From F1-20-MAGs119 sp964556145 (GTDB lineage Bacteria > Actinomycetota > Acidimicrobiia > Acidimicrobiales > Ilumatobacteraceae), in NCBI GenBank assembly GCA_964556145.1, contig CAZKVD010000014.1, positions 1-27,511 of the forward strand: DNA of 27,511 nucleotides, in the 5' to 3' direction. Numbering within the stretch: the first letter of the stretch is position 1; the number at the start of each line of letters is the position of its first letter. This document shows positions 21,958 through 27,511 of this stretch, piece by piece. The translations under genes and the position numbers were made by a program. The notes beneath the pieces are model-generated. The model searched no databases. It was not told the origin of the DNA and worked only from the letters and a program-made list of their open reading frames with translations.

Positions 21958-22958
21958 GCCTCGAGAACGATCCCGGGCGCACCCGGCTCGATGTATCCCG
22001 CGCGCCACCATCCTTGCGAGGCAAGTTCGACCTCGCGTGTGGCGGGAACCACTGCAAGCAAGCCGCCCGACGTTTGTGGATCGAAACACAGCGCCGCACG
22101 TTCGTCGGGTGCATTGACGACCGCGCGCCCCTCGACATAGGCACGGTTGCGCGGGTCGCCACCGGTTCGCAGACCTTCGGCAGCAGCCTTCGCCGCACCG
22201 GGATAGGCCACGATGTTCGAGGTTTCGATGTGCAGTCGGACACCGCCACGTTCGGCAACCTCCCAGCCGTGCCCTGCGAGTCCGTAGCCGGTTACATCGG
22301 TGACGGCATGAACGTCGTCACCGAGTGCCCGCAACTGATCAGCGGCGCGACGGTTGAGGACACGCATGCCGTTGATCGCCGCACGTTTGTCGGTTGAACA
22401 GCCACCCGCGAGCGCAAGCGCGGTTCCGATTGGCTTCGACATCATCACGACGTCGCCGGGCTTGGCGCCGCCCTTTCGCCACACCTTGTCGGGATGCACG
22501 ACACCCTGCACGGCGAGACCGAAGATCGGCTCGGGGTTGCGAATCGTGTGTCCGCCGGCGATCGAGCCGCCGGCCTCTGTGACGACCTTGCTTGCAGCGG
22601 CGAAAATTGCGGTGATGGCTTCGTGCGGGAAGTGTTCGGGAAACGCAGCAACGTTGATCGCCATGATGACGTTTGCACCCATCGCAAAAACATCGCTACA
22701 GGCGTTGGCTGCCGCGATGGCACCGAAGTCGTCGGGGTCGTCGACAAGAGGCGGAAAGAAATCGGTGGTGCTGACGAGCGCGATGTCATCGGTGACCTTG
22801 TAAACGGCCGCGTCGTCGAACGGGGCGAGACCAACGAGCAACGATTTGTCGAACGACGACGGAAGCTCGGAAACCAGCTCCGACAGCAACGACGCGCCCC
22901 ACTTTGCCGCGCATCCACCGCACGATGTCCATTCGGTCAGACGCAACGGCGCATTCAT
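21954..22958 (-). CDS. selD: Selenide, water dikinase
   Basis: SelD makes selenophosphate from selenide and ATP, the donor for selenocysteine and 2-selenouridine. The 334-aa protein has WTSCGGCAAKWG near the N-terminus, with Cys16 and Lys19 matching E. coli Cys17 and Lys20, so it is the Cys form. LAPFDDAAVYKV, VSTTDFFPPLVDDPDDFG, ANACSDVFAMGA and GGHTIRNPEPIFG are typical metal- and ATP-binding segments. The ATG at 22958 lies 7 nt after a TAGGAT hexamer and is preferred to the ATG at 22964. It overlaps rnhB by GTGA. No SelA, SelB, tRNA-Sec or YbbB gene is in the window, so how the selenophosphate is used is unseen. Confidence 0.93.
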   Translation of the reverse strand: MNAPLRLTEWTSCGGCAAKWGASLLSELVSELPSSFDKSLLVGLAPFDDAAVYKVTDDIALVSTTDFFPPLVDDPDDFGAIAAANACSDVFAMGANVIMAINVAAFPEHFPHEAITAIFAAASKVVTEAGGSIAGGHTIRNPEPIFGLAVQGVVHPDKVWRKGGAKPGDVVMMSKPIGTALALAGGCSTDKRAAINGMRVLNRRAADQLRALGDDVHAVTDVTGYGLAGHGWEVAERGGVRLHIETSNIVAYPGAAKAAAEGLRTGGDPRNRAYVEGRAVVNAPDERAALCFDPQTSGGLLAVVPATREVELASQGWWRAGYIEPGAPGIVLEA

Positions 22959-22965
22959 CGACATG

Positions 22966-22971
22966 ATCCTA
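22966..22971 (-). promoter_or_regulatory. -10 hexamer TAGGAT for selD-rnhB
   Basis: TAGGAT on the minus strand ends 7 nt before the ATG at 22958. Its first three bases are the TAG stop codon of the upstream 391-aa gene. Confidence 0.5.
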
Positions 22972-24144
22972 CGAAACTTGCCACAACGCTTCGCCGCCCG
23001 CGGTGCCGCCGCTCGACCACGTGGGATCGACACCGCTGGTGAGTCGCACGTCGGGAGACGTCGACTCCCACAGCACCGCCGCATTCTCACCGTGCCAACG
23101 CAATGCAAAACCGACCCGTGCGCCCGACGGGCCGCACAAACCGTGCGCCTCGAAGTTGAGACCCTTCCATTCATCGGGAATACCGTGCGGCAACAGAACA
23201 CCGACGTTGTCGTTGCCCAACGTCAACAGGCGCTGTTCGACACCGGCTATGTCGTGGGCGAAAGTCTTTGCCGACCAACCCGACCAACCGGGTCCGGCGA
23301 CGCGCGACCAGGCCCGCGCAACGTCACGCACTGCGCGCGGCTCGCCGGCCTTGGCAAGAACGAACTGCAGTCCGGCAACGGCATGGGCAAGCATGAACCG
23401 CGAATGTTCGTTTGCATTCCCGAGACACCGCTCGGCCAACGGCACCAGATCGTCGATCCAGATGTACGGGTTCTCCCCCAGCCGCACCAGTTCGATGCCA
23501 CCGATCAACGCCCCGACGGGGTCGTCGGCCGGATTCGGAATTCCGCACACCAGCAGTTCGCAGCGCGCCGCATTGACTTCGTCGAAGGCCTGCGCGAGTG
23601 GCGCATCGGCACACACCAGACGTGACGCCGCCTCGACGGCCTGCAGCCAGCCCCGCGACACCTGCATGGCCGAGGGCAATGCGACCAAGTCGACGGCGCC
23701 CGCCACGTCGCCGAGCGGCAACGCCACACGCAATGTGCTGCGGTGAGCGAGTGGCAGGGCGATGCTTCCCGCCGGAAGGTCGATGCCGGGTATCGGCTGA
23801 TTCGGTATCGGACGCGACGTGATGACGTCACCGCGGGTCAGCGCAACCGCAACAGAGGCCGGGGAGTCGTTTTCGAACTCGACAACGACAAGGCCCCCGT
23901 GGTCGGCCACGGCCCACACGCGCTGCACGACATCGCCGCCCTGTACGCGCATCTTCGTTTCGACCACCGGCGTGCCGCCAAGAGTCGACTGACGCAGGCC
24001 CTCGGCGGGGTCGACAGCCGAATGCCACCGCTTCTCGTCGGCAACGTGCCAGTCGAGGGCGGCCGAACCATCGGTGAGCTCGATTCGTCCGAGGTGGTCG
24101 ACCGAGGCGTAGTGCTTGCCACCACGAATGCCAACGTGAATCAC
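22969..24144 (-). CDS. Hypothetical protein (391 aa), not recognised
   Basis: I cannot assign this protein. The N-terminal half (about 1-150) is beta-rich with segments such as GLVVVEFENDSPASVAVALTRG and GSIALPLAHRSTLRVALP. The second half is helical, with NPYIWIDDLVPLAERCLG, HAVAGLQFVLAKAGEPRAV and a Trp-rich GPGWSGWSAKTF, then GVLLPHGIPDEWKGLNFEAHGLC and VGFALRWHGENAAVLWES. A beta-sandwich followed by a helical part resembles some carbohydrate-active enzymes, but this is weak. There is no signal peptide. The GTG start overlaps the last repeat mini-ORF as GTGA, linking it to gpsA. It precedes selD. Confidence 0.75.
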   Translation of the reverse strand: MIHVGIRGGKHYASVDHLGRIELTDGSAALDWHVADEKRWHSAVDPAEGLRQSTLGGTPVVETKMRVQGGDVVQRVWAVADHGGLVVVEFENDSPASVAVALTRGDVITSRPIPNQPIPGIDLPAGSIALPLAHRSTLRVALPLGDVAGAVDLVALPSAMQVSRGWLQAVEAASRLVCADAPLAQAFDEVNAARCELLVCGIPNPADDPVGALIGGIELVRLGENPYIWIDDLVPLAERCLGNANEHSRFMLAHAVAGLQFVLAKAGEPRAVRDVARAWSRVAGPGWSGWSAKTFAHDIAGVEQRLLTLGNDNVGVLLPHGIPDEWKGLNFEAHGLCGPSGARVGFALRWHGENAAVLWESTSPDVRLTSGVDPTWSSGGTAGGEALWQVS

Positions 24145-24176
24145 TCGAGCTCCGACCTTGTCTTGGTGTCGCTCAC
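24141..24176 (-). CDS. Mini-ORF 2 (MSDTKTRSELE) in the tandem repeat
   Basis: This is an identical second copy of the 11-residue frame. Its stop overlaps the GTG of the 391-aa gene as GTGA. The chain gpsA, mini-ORF 1, mini-ORF 2 and the 391-aa gene thus has three successive 4-nt overlaps. Confidence 0.35.
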   Translation of the reverse strand: MSDTKTRSELE

Positions 24177-24208
24177 TCGAGCTCCGACCTTGTCTTGGTG
24201 TCGCTCAC
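24173..24208 (-). CDS. Mini-ORF 1 (MSDTKTRSELE) in the tandem repeat
   Basis: The GTG overlaps the gpsA stop as GTGA. The frame encodes 11 residues and ends in TGA that overlaps the GTG of mini-ORF 2. It is predicted from sequence arrangement alone. Its likely role, if translated, is to pass ribosomes along rather than to make a functional peptide. Confidence 0.35.
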   Translation of the reverse strand: MSDTKTRSELE

Positions 24209-25200
24209 TCGAGCTCCGACCTTCCACCACGGGCCATGAGGTTGGCAAGTGCGTCGCGGGCCGCGACTCCGTTGTGGCACACCTCTGCGACCTGTTCGCA
24301 GATCGGCATGTCGACTCCGTGATGATCGGCAAGAACACGGACCGTGTGCGCACTCTTCACACCTTCGGCGACCATGCTCATGGCCGCAAGTATGTCGTCA
24401 ATCTTCTCGCCGCGCCCAAGCGCCTGGCCGACCTGGGTGTTGCGGCTCTGCTGCGACGAGCAGGTTGCGATGAGATCACCCATGCCGGCAAGGCCGGCGA
24501 AGGTCACCGGCTGCCCACCGAGGATCATGCCGAGGCGGGCCATCTCGGCCAATCCCCGGGTGATGATCGTTGCGCGTGTGTTGTCACCGAACCCCATGCC
24601 GGCCGCCATACCGGCAGCGATAGCGATCACGTTCTTCACCACACCGCCGACCTCGCAGCCAACGACATCGGGGTTGGTGTAGATGAGAAGACGCGGATTC
24701 GAAAAAATGCGCTGCAGTTCGCGTGCGATGACGTCGTCGTCGATCGCCACCACCGATGCAGCGGGCTGGCCGTCCATGATCTCCTTGGCCAGGTTCGGGC
24801 CGGTGAGTACCGCCGCCGGATGCCCCGGCAGCTCGTCGGCAACAACCTCGGTCATCCGCTTGCCCGTCTCACGCTCGAGGCCCTTGGTGAGACTGACGAT
24901 CGGCACCCACGGCCGCACCATCGGCGCAGCGGCGTGCAGCACCTCGCGGAACCCGTGCGACGGCACCGCCATCACCACCACGTCGGCATCGCGTACCACC
25001 TCTTCGAGGTCGCTCGAAGCCAACAGTTCATCGGGCAGGGCACGATCGCCGAGATAGGTGGGGTTCGCGTGTCGGGTGTTGATCGCCTCCGTCGTTGCGG
25101 AATTGCGCGCCCACAACTTGGTCGGGGTGTTGAGCGCTGCCATTGCCGCAACCGTGGTTCCCCACGACCCGGCCCCCACCACTCCCACGCGTATCGCCAT
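24205..25200 (-). CDS. gpsA: NAD(P)-dependent glycerol-3-phosphate dehydrogenase
   Basis: GpsA reduces dihydroxyacetone phosphate to sn-glycerol 3-phosphate for phospholipid synthesis. The 331-aa protein has the GxGxxG dinucleotide site GAGSWG (9-14), SLTKGLERETG (103-113) with Lys106, LTGPNLAKEI (132-141), and the catalytic Lys189 in GGVVKNVIAIAAG. GMGFGDNTRATIITRGLAEM and FAGLAGMGDLIATCSS are also family hallmarks. The C-terminus GGRSELE comes from the first copy of the 32-bp repeat, so its last residues are also encoded in the downstream mini-ORFs. The ATG at 25200 is divergent from cofC, with a TAATAC -10 nine nt upstream. Confidence 0.95.
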   Translation of the reverse strand: MAIRVGVVGAGSWGTTVAAMAALNTPTKLWARNSATTEAINTRHANPTYLGDRALPDELLASSDLEEVVRDADVVVMAVPSHGFREVLHAAAPMVRPWVPIVSLTKGLERETGKRMTEVVADELPGHPAAVLTGPNLAKEIMDGQPAASVVAIDDDVIARELQRIFSNPRLLIYTNPDVVGCEVGGVVKNVIAIAAGMAAGMGFGDNTRATIITRGLAEMARLGMILGGQPVTFAGLAGMGDLIATCSSQQSRNTQVGQALGRGEKIDDILAAMSMVAEGVKSAHTVRVLADHHGVDMPICEQVAEVCHNGVAARDALANLMARGGRSELE

Positions 25201-25209
25201 TGCGTCAGC

Positions 25210-25215
25210 GTATTA
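25210..25215 (-). promoter_or_regulatory. Candidate -10 (TAATAC) for gpsA
   Basis: TAATAC on the minus strand ends 9 nt before the gpsA ATG. The 40-bp gap between gpsA and cofC carries this and the cofC hexamer back to back. Confidence 0.45.
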
Positions 25216-25228
25216 CTCGCTACGCACC

Positions 25229-25234
25229 TAGGCT
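25229..25234 (+). promoter_or_regulatory. -10 hexamer TAGGCT for cofC (leaderless)
   Basis: TAGGCT fits TAnnnT and ends 6 nt before the GTG at 25241, which supports that GTG as the start over GTG codons at 25247 and 25253. Confidence 0.5.
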
Positions 25235-25240
25235 TCCGTC

Positions 25241-25858
25241 GTGGTTGTGAAAGTGGCGCTGGTGATGCCGCTCAAGTCGTTCGCAAACGGCAAGGCGCGC
25301 CTCGCCTCGGTGCTCGATGCCGACCTGCGCGAGCGCCTGTCGCGCGAATGTGCCGACCGCGTTGTCGCCGCGGCGGCCGGAATTCCCGTGGTCGTGGTTA
25401 CCGGGGCCACCGACTCCGAAGATGTTCGTGAATGGGCACTTGCGCGGTCGCTCACGTGCATCACCCAGTCTTCACCGGGCCTGAACGCCGCAATCGCAGA
25501 CGGCGTCGCGTGGGTACGCAACGCCGGCTTCGACATGGCGGCCATCGCCCACAGCGACGTTCCCCTGGCCGAAAACGTCATGCCCTTCGTCGATGCCGGC
25601 GGTGTCGTCATCGTTCCCGACACCGCGAATGACGGCACGAACTTCATGTCGCTGCCAACGTCGGCCGATTTCACGTTTCATTACGGACCGGGAAGTTTCG
25701 CCTTGCACGTCGACGAAGCCATGCAACGCGGATTCGCGCCGCGCATTGCCCTGTCCGACGGATGGTCGCACGACCTCGACACTCCCGCCGATTTGAACGA
25801 CCCGAGAATCAGGGAGGTGTTTCCATGGCTGCCAACGAACCAGGCCAGCCCGCAGTGA
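25241..25858 (+). CDS. cofC: CofC/FbiD: guanylyltransferase of F420 biosynthesis
   Basis: This enzyme activates 2-phospholactate or phosphoenolpyruvate with GTP to give the donor that CofD uses. The 205-aa protein has PLKSFANGKARL (10-21), AHSDVPL (103-109) with a metal-binding Asp106, VPDTANDGTN (125-134) and HYGPGSFALH (147-156), all characteristic of CofC/FbiD. In mycobacteria FbiD prefers phosphoenolpyruvate; the substrate here is undetermined. The GTG start at 25241 follows a TAGGCT -10 by 6 nt. The 3' end overlaps the PIG-L gene by 34 bp. cofD and cofE are about 24 kb away at the other end of the window. Confidence 0.93.
   Translation: MVVKVALVMPLKSFANGKARLASVLDADLRERLSRECADRVVAAAAGIPVVVVTGATDSEDVREWALARSLTCITQSSPGLNAAIADGVAWVRNAGFDMAAIAHSDVPLAENVMPFVDAGGVVIVPDTANDGTNFMSLPTSADFTFHYGPGSFALHVDEAMQRGFAPRIALSDGWSHDLDTPADLNDPRIREVFPWLPTNQASPQ
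25811..25819 (+). promoter_or_regulatory. Strong Shine-Dalgarno sequence that sets the PIG-L start
   Basis: AGGGAGGTG ends 5 nt before the ATG at 25825 and lies inside the cofC coding region. It is the clearest ribosome-binding site in the window and decides the start of this internal operon gene. Confidence 0.8.
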
Positions 25859-26625
25859 ATCCGATCGATACGTCGGCCTTCACGCACAATCACCCCGCAC
25901 CCGCGCGGGCGCTCGCCGTGGGGGCCCACCCCGACGACATCGAGTTCGGCTGCGGCGCCACGCTCGCCAAGTGGGCGGCAGCGGGCTGTGTCGTTCACTA
26001 TGCGGTCCTCACCGACGGCTCGAAAGGCACGTGGGACGTCAACGCCGACACTTCGCAGCTGGTTGCCGCGCGCCAGAGCGAGCAGCGCGAGGCAGCACGA
26101 CGCATCGGGGCAACGGGATCCGTCACGTTCCTCGGAGCCGTCGACGGCGAACTGGAAAACACCCACGCACTTCGCGATCAGCTGAGCCGCCTCATTCGTA
26201 TCGTCCAGCCCGATGTGGTTCTGGGCCACGACCCGTGGAAGCGCTACCGACTGCATCCCGATCACCGCGCGGCCGGCTTCCTGCTCACCGATTCCATCGT
26301 GGCCGCCCGCGACCCTCACTTCTTTCGCCAGCACTTCAACCTCACCGACCTGCAAACCGGCCAGCCACTCACCCACCACCGGCCGTCGGCGCTCTTCATG
26401 TGGGAAGCAGACGCACCGAACCACGTCGAGGATGCGGCGCCAACAATCGATACGAAGCTGCACGCGCTCGAGGCGCACGCAAGCCAGTTCGAATCGACGA
26501 TGAAGGCAACAGACGAGTCGGCCCTCGACGCGTTCCGTCAACGCCTTCGTGCGCGCGCCGCAACCCTGGGTTCACCCCACGGCTACGGCGCCGCCGAAGT
26601 GTTTCACTTGATGCGCGACCTCTAG
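25825..26625 (+). CDS. PIG-L family deacetylase (LmbE-like)
   Basis: This family removes an N-acetyl group from an N-acetylglucosamine-type sugar with zinc, as in MshB of mycothiol synthesis. The 266-aa protein has the zinc motif AHPDDIE (34-40, with His35, Asp37, Asp38) and HPDHRAAG (144-151, His144, Asp146, His147). VLTDGSKGTWD and HDPWKRYRLHPDH are also family segments. The start is the ATG at 25825, set by a strong Shine-Dalgarno sequence within cofC; a longer frame upstream reads back into cofC. It may act in mycothiol synthesis or on another sugar; the substrate is not clear. Its stop codon shares the CTAG with the stop of the convergent gene. Confidence 0.92.
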   Translation: MAANEPGQPAVNPIDTSAFTHNHPAPARALAVGAHPDDIEFGCGATLAKWAAAGCVVHYAVLTDGSKGTWDVNADTSQLVAARQSEQREAARRIGATGSVTFLGAVDGELENTHALRDQLSRLIRIVQPDVVLGHDPWKRYRLHPDHRAAGFLLTDSIVAARDPHFFRQHFNLTDLQTGQPLTHHRPSALFMWEADAPNHVEDAAPTIDTKLHALEAHASQFESTMKATDESALDAFRQRLRARAATLGSPHGYGAAEVFHLMRDL

Positions 26626-27428
26626 CGGGCAAGTGGCGGGCGGCCGGCACCGGCCGGGCCGGCGAATGCCTGTGCAATCGTCGTCCACTCGCGCGCGAGT
26701 GGACCCTCTGCCACCAGAGCGGTATCGACAACATGCCGACGCTGCGTGACGAGCAACGCGAAATCAAGTGCGGATCCGGTGATCGATTCGGGCGCATCGT
26801 CGTTGCCCCACGACCACGTCGAACCGTCGGGCGCAACGAGGCGCAAGGCGATGTCGGCGTCGGGCACCGGCAGGTTGCGCGACCGGTAGCTGTTCGGTCG
26901 CGCAAGAAAGCCGATGTGGCAGACGTGCTTCAATCGAGCCGAAGTGACGATCGGTTTGCCCAACGCGTCGGCCACGTCGACACCGTGTGCCCAGGTTTCC
27001 ATCAGGCGTGCGGTGAGAAACGATGCAAGGCTCATCGACGGCCCGTACCACGGCACGCGAACCGATTTGTCGGCGCTGCGTCCGGCTTCGATCAGGTCGG
27101 CACTTCGGGCCTTCCAATCGACGAGAAGTTCGTGGCCGGTCACCGATCGACCACGGGCCACCGACGGGTCGCCCCCCGTTGCAAACGACGCCATCATCTC
27201 CTGGGTGTCGCGGGCGAAGGCATCGGCATCGCGGATCGCGAGCGCGGCCCGAATGTCGAAGAAATGCAGGTGCGAAACCGAGTCCGCAACATCCCAGCCG
27301 TCGGCGGGGGTCACCGTCCGCCAGTCGGACTCATCGATGCCGGTGATCAGGTCGGCGAGGCCTGCGTGTTCCGCGGCCAAATCGGAAACGACGCGCTCGA
27401 CTGCGTCACTGGTTGGTGCGCTCGACAT
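26622..27428 (-). CDS. TIGR03084-like, maleylpyruvate isomerase-fold (DinB-like) protein
   Basis: This 268-aa protein resembles the actinobacterial TIGR03084 family of metal-binding, DinB/MDMPI-fold proteins. The N-terminal four-helix bundle has WDVADSVSHLHFFDIRAAL with histidines 53 and 55, and LMETWAHGVDVADAL with a further His, as expected for the metal site. VTGHELLVDWKARSADL and WYGPSMSLASFLTARLM are also seen. Related enzymes use mycothiol as cofactor, and the neighbouring PIG-L gene could supply mycothiol, but that link is speculative. The ATG at 27428 lies 7 nt after a TAGGGT -10. Specific function unknown. Confidence 0.85.
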   Translation of the reverse strand: MSSAPTSDAVERVVSDLAAEHAGLADLITGIDESDWRTVTPADGWDVADSVSHLHFFDIRAALAIRDADAFARDTQEMMASFATGGDPSVARGRSVTGHELLVDWKARSADLIEAGRSADKSVRVPWYGPSMSLASFLTARLMETWAHGVDVADALGKPIVTSARLKHVCHIGFLARPNSYRSRNLPVPDADIALRLVAPDGSTWSWGNDDAPESITGSALDFALLVTQRRHVVDTALVAEGPLAREWTTIAQAFAGPAGAGRPPLAR

Positions 27429-27435
27429 GTGGCGC

Positions 27436-27441
27436 ACCCTA
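27436..27441 (-). promoter_or_regulatory. -10 hexamer TAGGGT for the TIGR03084-like gene
   Basis: TAGGGT on the minus strand ends 7 nt before the ATG at 27428, a leaderless arrangement, and supports this start over the GTG at 27437. Confidence 0.5.
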
Positions 27442-27463
27442 AATGATTCGGCCCGAAAATGAC

Positions 27464-27489
27464 GACTGGGGGGCTTTCGCCCCCCAGTC
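27464..27489. terminator. Perfect 11-bp hairpin near the right edge
   Basis: GACTGGGGGGC and GCCCCCCAGTC pair exactly around a TTTC loop. No U-run follows directly on the plus strand; on the minus strand CATTTT follows about 3 nt after the stem. It probably ends transcription of a gene beyond the right edge, or insulates the 27428 gene's promoter. Confidence 0.65.
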
Positions 27490-27511
27490 TCAACACTCCG
27501 AACCGAAGCTT

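Larger units (their letters stand above)
24141..24223 (-). repeat. 32-bp tandem repeat, 2.6 copies, at the gpsA 3' end
   Basis: Two perfect 32-bp units (24141-24172 and 24173-24204) are followed by 19 bp of a third that lies in the gpsA coding end. On the minus strand each unit ends GAGTGA and contains GTGAGCGACACC. The array therefore duplicates the gpsA stop region and the GTGA junction with the next gene. Confidence 0.97.

Noticed and set aside
24141..24223. Short perfect repeats of 32 bp, near CRISPR repeat length
   Set aside because: The units are directly adjacent with no spacers, and they lie in a gene end, so this is a tandem duplication and not a CRISPR array.
23743..25431. 562-codon open frame on the plus strand
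   Set aside because: It lies antisense to gpsA and the 391-aa gene, has no recognisable motifs, and is rich in Arg/His as expected of a high-GC shadow frame.

Overview
The window is dense, high-GC DNA with almost no intergenic space. The gene set points to an actinobacterium: F420 biosynthesis genes, a LexA-controlled ImuA'/ImuB/DnaE2 mutagenesis set, DUF3039 and DUF4031 proteins, a TIGR03084-type protein, and TAnnnT -10 hexamers placed 6-9 nt before start codons, as in leaderless transcription. A member of the class Acidimicrobiia is my best guess, but that is inference. I saw no rRNA, tRNA, CRISPR array, insertion sequence or prophage.

Layout. (1) 1-2267: a partial gmd (GDP-mannose 4,6-dehydratase) on the minus strand, divergent from the F420 genes cofD and cofE. 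(2) 2269-8534, minus strand: an SDR-fold protein with a degenerate active site, a sugar-phosphate nucleotidyltransferase and a membrane-anchored His- and Thr-rich protein form one operon. Three GT4-type glycosyltransferases joined by ATGA overlaps form a second. With gmd and fcl (GDP-L-fucose synthase, 8574-9530) this is a surface-glycan locus that can convert GDP-mannose to GDP-fucose. (3) 9540-12581: a rhomboid protease with an N-terminal zinc finger, a RadC-like protein without the metal motif, DUF4031 and FmdB-type zinc-ribbon proteins, DUF3039, an ABM-fold monooxygenase and a NUDIX hydrolase. (4) 12586-18516: the SOS mutagenesis module. imuA', imuB and a second NUDIX gene form one operon, followed by dnaE2 with its own promoter. 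Two LexA boxes sit in the same position against the -10 of their promoters. (5) 18530-19420: a cobalamin-binding, CarH-like regulator with an excisionase-type HTH. (6) 19523-22958: a terminator, a NifU-N-like small protein divergent from an acyl-CoA dehydrogenase with interlocked promoters, then rnhB and selD. (7) 22969-25200: an unrecognised 391-aa protein and gpsA, joined by a 32-bp tandem repeat that forms a chain of GTGA-overlapping mini-ORFs. (8) 25241-27489: cofC/fbiD (the third F420 gene), a PIG-L deacetylase, a TIGR03084-like protein and a strong hairpin.

How the genes work together. CofC/FbiD makes the activated phospho-C3 donor, CofD joins it to the deazaflavin Fo, and CofE adds glutamates, so three F420 steps are split between the two ends of the window. 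ImuA', ImuB and DnaE2 are the known SOS mutasome. The NUDIX enzyme encoded with them could cleanse or adjust the nucleotide pool during damage-induced synthesis; that role is inferred. Most genes that follow an upstream gene start by stop-start overlap or after a short gap, while most first genes appear leaderless, so start codons were chosen on those two signals.
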